Below are positions 1 to 5,489 of a DNA stretch of 5,489 nt, in pieces. Numbering within the stretch: the first letter of the stretch is position 1; each line of letters begins with the position of its first letter. The DNA is taken from positions 1 through 5,489 of the forward strand of contig CAJUHQ010000168.1 of assembly GCA_910586095.1 (NCBI GenBank), written 5' to 3'. The notes under the pieces are model-generated. The model was not told where the DNA came from and made no database searches. It saw only the letters and a list, made by a program, of their open reading frames with translations. Origin of the DNA: an uncultured Lachnospiraceae bacterium. GTDB lineage: Bacteria > Bacillota > Clostridia > Lachnospirales > Lachnospiraceae. The position numbers and the translations under genes were made by a program.

Positions 1-72
1 GAAGTATGTAGTACACAGACGGATATTTATCAGTTGATTTTTCAAGATTTAAGGATGTTATATGATATTTGA
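1..72 (+). CDS. C-terminal end of an upstream gene (partial, possibly DUF58 protein)
   Basis: Frame 1 is open from the window edge to a TGA at 70-72, giving 23 residues that end in DLRMLYDI. The other two forward frames hit stops early (TAG at 7-9 and TGA at 35-37), so this is the only frame that could carry an incoming gene. Its stop lies 11 bases inside the next coding region, the tight overlap usual for translationally coupled operon genes. In related operons the gene before a BatA-like VWA gene is commonly a DUF58 protein, preceded by a MoxR AAA+ ATPase, so DUF58 is the best guess. That identity is inferred from context only; 23 residues show no diagnostic motif. Confidence 0.5.
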   Translation, partial: EVCSTQTDIYQLIFQDLRMLYDI

Positions 73-3000
73 AAGTTTATGGCCGCTGTTTTTTCTGGCA
101 GCGATTCCAATTATTATTATATTGTATTTATTAAAACCTAAAGGGATAGATTATCGAATTTCATCTAATTTACTCTGGCAAAAGCTGTTGAGAAATGAGC
201 AGTCGCGAACCTTTTTTGAGAAGTTTGTGCACAATATTTTAATGTATTTGCAGATTGTGATTGCGGCATTGTTAGTGATTGCACTGATGGCACCTTTTAT
301 TCAGATAGACAGTCATCATGGTGGGCGAAAGATTCTACTCTTTGATACTAGTGCGAGTATGCAACATGTAGGAAGTTCGGGCAAAAGTCGTATGACAGAG
401 GCAATAGAACGTGCCTGTGATGATATACGCACAGCACAGGGAACACAGTTTTCGATAGTGACAGTTGATGTTGCACAAACAAAGCTTTTAGCAGTGGACA
501 GTACCGATATTGACAGCTTATTGCGCACAGTACAAAACATAGATTGTAGTGATAGCGGCGGAACACTTGTGCTTGCCCAGGAGATGTTAGATACTCTGAT
601 GGGAGATACGCAAGAGCGCGCGGCAGATCTATGGATTTATACAGATGGAAGTGGAGCAGCAGATGCGGAAGCATTGCGCATCACAGGAGATCATGTACTT
701 TATGTGGCAGGTGAAACATCTTGGAATGTAGCAAATGAGTATACAGTGTTTACCATGCGTGAGGATGGCTTATATGATGTGATGGTCAGCGTGGCAAATT
801 ATAGTGATGCGAATGTTACGTTAGATGTCAGCTTATATGATGAAGGGCAGAACCTAATCGCTGTCAAACAAGTGCGTCTTAATCCTTCAGAGAGTACATT
901 TTGTCTGTTTGACCAAGTGGATTGGCAAGGACAAACTCTTTCTTCGCGTCTTAGTGGGATAACATTTGCGGGGGGCGGTAGTGATAGTTTAGACAGGGAT
1001 AATGTTTCGCAGGTAGTCAAAAGTCGCGATCATTTGATTAATGGGCTTTTTGTTGGAGATGGAAATACATTTCTTGAAAAAGCATATCAGGCAGTGACAG
1101 GGGAGAGTATAGCCAAGGCAAAGACGGATGACGCTGTGGGAGCCGACTATAATGTAGTGATCTATGATGCGGGAAAAATGCCACAGGATATGCAGGTGAA
1201 TCGGCTGATTTTTGGAGATGCCGGAAAAGAGGTGACAGAAACCTTAAAAAATGTGGTACTAGATATGACAGATTGTGATTTAACTGCGGGGTTGTCTGGT
1301 TTTACTATCGGAGTCAACAAAGCTTTTTGTTTTGCGCTTCCAGAAGGGGCACAAAGCTTTTTGGAGTACAATGGAAATTGTGTAGGGTATTATATAGAAC
1401 GCGATGGCGTCAAAGAGGTGGTAGTAGGATTTGATATACGCGAGTCTGATTTTCCACTTCGAGCAGAATTTCCGGTTTTTTTGGCAAATGCTATGATCTA
1501 TCTTTCAGATACTTCTTGGCTTGCCACCAATAGTTACTACGCAGGAGAAGAGATTGCCTTGCAGCCGTGGGCAAAGATAGACAGAAGTTTATTTGACAGT
1601 CGTCCACGCAAGGCCGGTTTATTTCAGGTAGGAGATGAGGAGTATCAAGAATCTTATGTAGTGCGTTTTCAGACTACTACAGAATCAGATGGCAGAAAGC
1701 AGGCGGATTCTGTCAATGAAATAGATGGACTACAGATGCAAAAGGTAAAACATACACTTCGAAATGTTTTTTTGGTACTAGTATTGATACTTTTAGTAGT
1801 GGAGTGGATCATTTATGTGCGTCAATCCCGCTATCGAGGAAAGTTTTATCTAGCGGTGAGAGGCATTGTGCTTTTGTGTGTGTTGCTGACATTCTTTGGG
1901 ATTCAGATTCACCGTGGCAGCAGCAAAACGGCTACAGTATTTGTGGTTGATCTTTCCAATAGCAACGCAGAGCATGTAGAAGAGATGGAAGAGTACCTGC
2001 AAAAGACAGTAGAAAAAATGCCCTCAGGAAATGTTTATGGCATCGTATCATTTGGAAAAAAAGCGTTGGTAGAACAGTTTTTGACAGCGGAAAAACAATA
2101 TGGAGGACTAATGACATTGCCAGAGAAAATGGCAACCAATTTTGAGGATGCTATATCAAAAGCGCTCACGCTGATTCCAGGAGAGTATAGCAAGAGAATT
2201 GTAGTTCTTACAGATGGTAAGGAAACCAGAGGAAACATTCAAAATATGGCGCAGGTATTGACAGAAAGTCAGACGGAGTTTTTGAGTCTGATTTATGAAG
2301 ATGAAGAACTGCCAGACACGTATATTGACAATGTGATTCTTCCAGCGTATTTGCATCCTGGAGACAAGTATTCTATCACAGTTCTAGTAGAGAGTAATTA
2401 TGACACAGATGCGGTGATAGAACTCTATCGTGGAAGCAGCCAGGTGGCAGCAAACAGTGTGCATTTAAATAAAGGAAGTAATCGTTTTGTATTTAGTGCA
2501 CAAGTAGATGCTGCTGCGAGCGGTAATGCGATGGAGAGTCTATCGGTACAGGTGAAGGCACCAGAGGATAGCTGTCCTGAAAATAATACATTTAGTGCAT
2601 ATTCTGTGGTAGAGACAGCGCCTAAAGTGTTGGTTATCTCAGGGCGTGATACGAATGTGTCAGATTTTTCTTCAGTGTTGCAGACAGCAGGCTGCGACTA
2701 CAATGTAGTGACTGCGCTCAATACACCAGATACCATTCAGGAAATGTTACATTACAAGTCTATGATTTTGGTGGACACATATATTGATGATTTGCCAATG
2801 GGCTTTTTGCAAAATTTAGAGACATATGTGAAAGATTATGGTTGTGGTTTTATTTGCTGCGGAGGAGAGAACAGCTTTGCGCTAGGAGGATATCGCGACA
2901 CAGTAGTAGAGACAGTGCTTCCAGTGGATATGCAGCTTCGGGGAGCAAATGAGATACCTTCTATGGCGATGGTGATGGTGATTGACCACTCAGGCAGTAT

Positions 3001-4522
3001 GGTTGATGTGGTGGAAGGTTCTTCTGCTAGCAATCTGGATATTGCGATTCGAGCATCTACAGTAGCAGTGGATAACTTAAGCGATTCCGACTATGTGGGT
3101 GTACTCACTTTTGACGATCAATATAGTTGGCAAGTGGAGCTTGGGCTTGTTGATGACAAGAGTGCGATCAAGGACAAGATTAAACAGGTTCACGCAGGAG
3201 GTGGAACTACTATCAAACCTGCATTGCAGGAAGCATGTGCGGTGCTTGCTCAGAGTGATGTATCTATCAAACATGTAGTTTTGCTCACAGATGGTATGGG
3301 AGAAACCAATGATTTTTCGGATGTGATTAGCGACTATAAAGACAGTAATATTACACTTTCTACAGTAGCTGTTGGAGATTATTCTGACACAAGATTATTG
3401 GAACAATTAGCAGATCAGTGTGGTGGCAGATATTACTATTCAGATATGTCTAGTGATATTCCTAAAATTTTTGCGCAAGAAGTCTTTTTGGGCGGAGACA
3501 GTTATATTCAAAATGGTGTATTTTCGCTTGCAGTACAGAAGGGACATGAATTAACTAACAATTTGTTTGCCGATAGTTGGCCAGTTGTCTATGGCTATAT
3601 TTCGGCTACCCCCAAGACAGCCTCTAATTCAATTATTGTAACAGGAGAAAAAGGAGATCCGCTTCTGACGGTGTGGCAATATGGATTAGGCAGGACAGTG
3701 GCCTGGAACAGTGATGTCACTGGAGAGTGGAGTGGCGCTTTTGTGGGACAAGACGATTATGTTCAGATGTGGAAGCGCATTGTAGATTATGCTACAGGAA
3801 ATGCCAATATGGGGTCAGATCGTGTAGATGTGGTGACAGTAGGCGACCGAACAGAAGTGAATTATCAGACAAAGGACTATGACAATGGAACGCAGATTGA
3901 GGTGATGGTGGTTGATCCACAGGGAAATACCACAGAGGAAGTGTTGCATGCGATTGCACCAGGTAAATACACAGCAGAACTTTCGACGCCACAGACAGGG
4001 TTGTATTATTTCAATGTGCGTCGCACAGCAAATGGGGAAGTCCAAAACTATATGACAACTGCTGCCGCTGTGCAGTTTGCGGACGAATATAAGTTTGACA
4101 TTCGTGCTGATTCGTATCTGCAATTTGTGGAGCAGTATGGACGTATAATCACACCACAAGATTCGATTTGGACACGAATTGTTACTAGAGCAAAAGAGAC
4201 ATATTCTTTGACCAACTGGCTGCTTGTGCTTGCGCTTTGCTTGTTTGTGATAGATGTAGCCTTGCGGCGCTTCCAATATGTACCCAAACTGCATTTTGTC
4301 AAAGAAAAAAAACATATTCAAAAGGAAGTGGAAAAGTTAGAGAAAAGCCAGATAGAGCACGATCATGAGGCGGTACACACACAGATGGATAATGCCACGC
4401 AGACAGAAAATAGTACCCAAAAGAAACAAAAACAACCTAAAAAGACAAAGAAGGTAAAACAATCAGAACAGACATTGGATACTTCTCAACTGCTAAAGAA
4501 AAAGGATGATCGTCAAATATAA
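62..4522 (+). CDS. Fused BatA-like / triple-VWA membrane protein with amidotransferase-like domains
   Basis: The ATG follows AAGGAT (51-56) by five bases. Domains in order: BatA-type N-terminus with membrane segments at about 5-24 and 57-80; VWA1 about 89-225 (MIDAS D95, S97, S99, T168, D195); Ig-like strands about 230-320; amidotransferase-like fold about 323-485; membrane segments about 567-586 and 596-616 joined by basic RQSRYRGK; VWA2 about 624-745 (D630, S632, S634, T692, D718); Ig-like about 755-850; second amidotransferase-like fold about 853-960, resuming about 1155-1245, with VWA3 between (D975, S977, S979, T1049 or T1050, D1077); Ig-like about 1250-1340; membrane segment about 1384-1401; Lys/Gln-rich tail. 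Charges place all VWA domains outside the cell and the tail inside. These halves are usually separate proteins of about 600 and 900 residues. VWA domains bind metal and protein ligands; Bat-type proteins are thought to work with MoxR ATPases in envelope stress or assembly, but the exact role is unknown. The CCGGENSF elbow (932-939) suggests a non-catalytic amidotransferase fold. Confidence 0.93.
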   Translation: MIFESLWPLFFLAAIPIIIILYLLKPKGIDYRISSNLLWQKLLRNEQSRTFFEKFVHNILMYLQIVIAALLVIALMAPFIQIDSHHGGRKILLFDTSASMQHVGSSGKSRMTEAIERACDDIRTAQGTQFSIVTVDVAQTKLLAVDSTDIDSLLRTVQNIDCSDSGGTLVLAQEMLDTLMGDTQERAADLWIYTDGSGAADAEALRITGDHVLYVAGETSWNVANEYTVFTMREDGLYDVMVSVANYSDANVTLDVSLYDEGQNLIAVKQVRLNPSESTFCLFDQVDWQGQTLSSRLSGITFAGGGSDSLDRDNVSQVVKSRDHLINGLFVGDGNTFLEKAYQAVTGESIAKAKTDDAVGADYNVVIYDAGKMPQDMQVNRLIFGDAGKEVTETLKNVVLDMTDCDLTAGLSGFTIGVNKAFCFALPEGAQSFLEYNGNCVGYYIERDGVKEVVVGFDIRESDFPLRAEFPVFLANAMIYLSDTSWLATNSYYAGEEIALQPWAKIDRSLFDSRPRKAGLFQVGDEEYQESYVVRFQTTTESDGRKQADSVNEIDGLQMQKVKHTLRNVFLVLVLILLVVEWIIYVRQSRYRGKFYLAVRGIVLLCVLLTFFGIQIHRGSSKTATVFVVDLSNSNAEHVEEMEEYLQKTVEKMPSGNVYGIVSFGKKALVEQFLTAEKQYGGLMTLPEKMATNFEDAISKALTLIPGEYSKRIVVLTDGKETRGNIQNMAQVLTESQTEFLSLIYEDEELPDTYIDNVILPAYLHPGDKYSITVLVESNYDTDAVIELYRGSSQVAANSVHLNKGSNRFVFSAQVDAAASGNAMESLSVQVKAPEDSCPENNTFSAYSVVETAPKVLVISGRDTNVSDFSSVLQTAGCDYNVVTALNTPDTIQEMLHYKSMILVDTYIDDLPMGFLQNLETYVKDYGCGFICCGGENSFALGGYRDTVVETVLPVDMQLRGANEIPSMAMVMVIDHSGSMVDVVEGSSASNLDIAIRASTVAVDNLSDSDYVGVLTFDDQYSWQVELGLVDDKSAIKDKIKQVHAGGGTTIKPALQEACAVLAQSDVSIKHVVLLTDGMGETNDFSDVISDYKDSNITLSTVAVGDYSDTRLLEQLADQCGGRYYYSDMSSDIPKIFAQEVFLGGDSYIQNGVFSLAVQKGHELTNNLFADSWPVVYGYISATPKTASNSIIVTGEKGDPLLTVWQYGLGRTVAWNSDVTGEWSGAFVGQDDYVQMWKRIVDYATGNANMGSDRVDVVTVGDRTEVNYQTKDYDNGTQIEVMVVDPQGNTTEEVLHAIAPGKYTAELSTPQTGLYYFNVRRTANGEVQNYMTTAAAVQFADEYKFDIRADSYLQFVEQYGRIITPQDSIWTRIVTRAKETYSLTNWLLVLALCLFVIDVALRRFQYVPKLHFVKEKKHIQKEVEKLEKSQIEHDHEAVHTQMDNATQTENSTQKKQKQPKKTKKVKQSEQTLDTSQLLKKKDDRQI

Positions 4523-4564
4523 CAATATAATACACTACTTAAAAATTCTTATTAGGTGTTCTTT

Positions 4565-4651
4565 TTACAAAGTTAGAATACAGATTTAAGAAGGTAAGTG
4601 GCCCCTAGAATATAATTTCGCATACGAGATTCTTACAAAACTGTTAGAATA
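4565..4651. repeat. Pair of short degenerate direct repeats
   Basis: TTACAAA followed by TTAGAATA occurs twice, at 4565-4580 (one base between the blocks) and at 4633-4651 (four bases between them). In the second copy the bases upstream also pair weakly with the right block, ATTCT with AGAAT, with a mismatch further in. In AT-rich DNA this may be chance; it could equally be a pair of protein binding sites. Confidence 0.3.
4642..4650 (+). promoter_or_regulatory. Weak candidate extended -10 element
   Basis: TGT followed by TAGAAT fits an extended -10 (TGn plus five of six bases of TATAAT). No recognisable -35 lies at 16-18 bases upstream. A transcript from here would start near 4657, carry the entire hairpin at 4693-4772 and the 65-bp repeats, and read into the ABC gene with a leader of roughly 280 bases. 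A second candidate, TGA followed by GATAAT (4687-4695), overlaps the left arm of the hairpin and would start transcription within it. Both are guesses from base pattern alone. Confidence 0.2.
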
Positions 4652-4692
4652 AATTGTGTCTTTGAAAGAATGTGGAAAGAATCTTGTGAGAT

Positions 4693-4772
4693 AATCTGTA
4701 TGTAGCAAAGATAAGACTTCGACCATACATAGTCGAAGTGTTGACAATTCTTTGACTACATACAGATTTTTT
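4693..4772 (+). terminator. Long composite hairpin with T-tract: terminator or attenuator
   Basis: Three nested stems are visible. The outer stem is 13 perfect pairs, AATCTGTATGTAG (4693-4705) with CTACATACAGATT (4756-4768). The middle stem is CAAAGA (4706-4711) with TCTTTG (4749-4754), separated from the outer one by a single bulged A at 4755. The inner stem is ACTTCGAC (4716-4723) with GTCGAAGT (4732-4739), closing an eight-base loop. Six Ts (4767-4772) follow directly, as in intrinsic terminators. With genes on the same strand on both sides, it most simply ends the VWA operon. It is longer and more elaborate than a minimal terminator, so an attenuator in an ABC-gene leader or a small structured RNA are alternatives. 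Confidence 0.7.
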
Positions 4773-4778
4773 AATGTA

Positions 4779-4917
4779 GGGAGTTAGTATGAAATATAAA
4801 ATTTCACCCATCCTGATTGGAGAGCCCACAAAGGCGGGCAGATGGGAGTTAGCGTGAAATATAAAATTTCACGCATCCTGATTTGTACGCCTGCTAAAGC
4901 AGGCAGATGGGAATTAG
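4779..4917 (+). repeat. 65-bp tandem repeat, two full copies and the start of a third, each with two hairpins
   Basis: Copy A is 4779-4843, copy B 4844-4908, and a third copy starts at 4909 (GGGAATTAG) and fades by about 4917. A and B match at 53 of 65 positions. Copy B folds cleanly: GCGTGAAAT (4852-4860) pairs with ATTTCACGC (4866-4874) around ATAAA, and GCCTGC (4889-4894) pairs with GCAGGC (4899-4904) around TAAA. GGGA at the start of the unit can also pair with TCCT after the first hairpin. In copy A one pair of the second stem changes on both sides (T-A becomes C-G), while three other pairs are broken. The array ends 22 bases before the ABC start codon. It could be a REP-like dispersed element, a leader RNA element or an element remnant; I do not recognise the family. 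Confidence 0.8.
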
Positions 4918-4939
4918 AGAGAAAGGTGTGGTTAGAAAG

Positions 4940-5489
4940 ATGGCAATTTTACAGGCAGATGATTTGAAGAAAGTTTATGGGACAGGTGAGAATGTTGTCC
5001 ATGCTTTGGATGGAGTCAATCTCACAGTAGAACGTGGAGAGTTTGTTGCAGTTATCGGTACATCTGGCAGCGGCAAATCTACTTTGCTTCATATGTTAGG
5101 AGGATTAGATCGTCCCACGAAAGGACGAGTAATTGTGGACGGCAAGGAAATTTTTGCATTAAAAGATGAAGCGTTGACGATTTTTCGGCGTCGCAAGATT
5201 GGATTTGTCTTTCAAGCATATAATTTGGTCCCAGTGCTAAATGTCTATGAAAATATTGTACTGCCAATTGAATTGGATGGTGGTAGTGTTGATAAGAAGT
5301 TTATTCAACAGATTGTGCAGACATTAGGATTAGATGGGCGGTTGGACGCCCTGCCAAGTCAGCTTTCTGGTGGACAACAACAGCGCGTTGCCATTGCACG
5401 CGCACTAGCAGCTGCTCCTGCAATCATTCTTGCGGATGAGCCAACCGGAGGGATAAAGTTAGTAGTACAACAATCACAAAAAAATAATG
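4940..5489 (+). CDS. ABC transporter ATP-binding protein, MacB/LolD type, 3' end broken or cut
   Basis: Powers an ABC transporter at the cytoplasmic face of the membrane, normally paired with an FtsX/MacB-type permease; in Gram-positives this class often exports or responds to antimicrobial peptides. Visible motifs: the family-typical opening with KKVYGTGENVVHALDGV at 10-26, Walker A GTSGSGKST (40-48), Q-loop Gln92, signature LSGGQ (142-146), and Walker B IILADE (162-167). The ATG at 4940 is chosen because it puts the family start in place; AAAGGTG (4922-4928) lies 11 bases ahead. In-frame GTG 4928 and ATG 4907 are less likely. Normal sequence ends at EPTG (residue 170, base 5449). The expected D-loop (usually NLDS) and the switch histidine are absent; instead an unrelated open frame of 13 codons runs to the edge with no stop. 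About 220-250 residues are usual. The full substrate is unknown. Confidence 0.9.
   Translation, partial: MAILQADDLKKVYGTGENVVHALDGVNLTVERGEFVAVIGTSGSGKSTLLHMLGGLDRPTKGRVIVDGKEIFALKDEALTIFRRRKIGFVFQAYNLVPVLNVYENIVLPIELDGGSVDKKFIQQIVQTLGLDGRLDALPSQLSGGQQQRVAIARALAAAPAIILADEPTGGIKLVVQQSQKNN
5450..5489. other. Foreign or misjoined sequence at the window edge
   Basis: From 5450 the sequence (GGGATAAAGTTAG onward) no longer encodes ABC ATPase residues in any forward frame that I can find, and it becomes A-rich. It may be the end of a mobile element inserted in the ABC gene, a deletion junction, or an assembly error at a contig end. Forty bases are too few to show terminal repeats or a target duplication, so no element is named. 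Confidence 0.5.

Larger units (their letters stand above)
4523..4692. other. AT-rich gene-free spacer
   Basis: This is the first part of the 417-base gap between the VWA gene and the ABC gene. No forward reading frame of useful length with a ribosome binding site is visible. The minus-strand frame that crosses it (4644-4829) starts at a GTG inside the 65-bp repeat, lacks a ribosome binding site and is judged spurious. No convincing intrinsic terminator lies directly behind the VWA stop codon; the first strong hairpin comes 170 bases later. The stretch holds a perfect TATAAT (4611-4616), but nothing resembling a -35 box sits 16-18 bases before it. Confidence 0.6.

Noticed and set aside
3815..4321. 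168-residue open frame on the minus strand inside the VWA gene
   Set aside because: It lies wholly within a well-supported coding region, its translation is rich in Cys, His and Ile with no recognisable domain, and it has no clear ribosome binding site; it is a shadow frame.
4741..4769. TTGACA as a -35 box for an ABC promoter
   Set aside because: The -35 matches the consensus, but the hexamer 17 bases later is AGATTT, a poor -10, and both boxes lie within the right arm of the hairpin.
4644..4829. 61-residue minus-strand frame across the hairpin and repeat
   Set aside because: It starts from a GTG within the repeat, has no ribosome binding site, and its sequence is explained by the inverted repeats.
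4779..4917. CRISPR array
   Set aside because: The 65-bp units are directly adjacent with no variable spacers, and no cas genes are in view.
4907..4939. Earlier in-frame starts for the ABC ATPase (ATG 4907, GTG 4928)
   Set aside because: They add residues MGIREKGVVRK that are not family-like and come from the repeat; neither has a well-placed ribosome binding site.
5450..5489. Group II intron 5' end at the ABC junction
   Set aside because: The bases after the junction do not resemble the GUGYG start of such introns; no specific element can be named from 40 bases.

Overview
The window reads as a chromosomal piece of a low-GC Gram-positive anaerobe, most likely a clostridium and perhaps a Lachnospiraceae member. 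This is inferred from the AT-rich base composition, AGGA-type ribosome binding sites, and a BatA/VWA-type membrane protein gene of the kind seen in MoxR-DUF58-VWA operons. No species can be named from the sequence alone.

Layout, all on the + strand: (1) positions 1-72 hold the last 23 codons of an upstream gene, overlapping the next start by 11 bases; (2) positions 62-4522 encode one 1486-residue membrane protein that joins a BatA-like VWA protein to a second VWA/amidotransferase-like protein, giving three complete MIDAS-bearing VWA domains and five predicted membrane segments; (3) positions 4523-4939 are a 417-base gene-free stretch holding a long composite hairpin with a T-tract (4693-4772) and two full copies plus the start of a third copy of a 65-bp repeat that can fold into two hairpins (4779-4917); (4) from 4940 an ABC transporter ATPase of the MacB/LolD type begins. 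Its family-like sequence stops abruptly just after Walker B, near 5449, and about 40 bases of unrelated sequence run to the window edge.

The VWA protein probably acts on the outer face of the membrane with a MoxR-type AAA+ ATPase and a DUF58 protein encoded upstream, outside the window. That context is inferred from the family. The ABC gene looks like a separate unit, insulated from the VWA operon by the hairpin. The points most worth a second look are the fusion of two normally separate VWA proteins, the structured 65-bp repeats in front of the ABC gene, and the broken end of the ABC gene.
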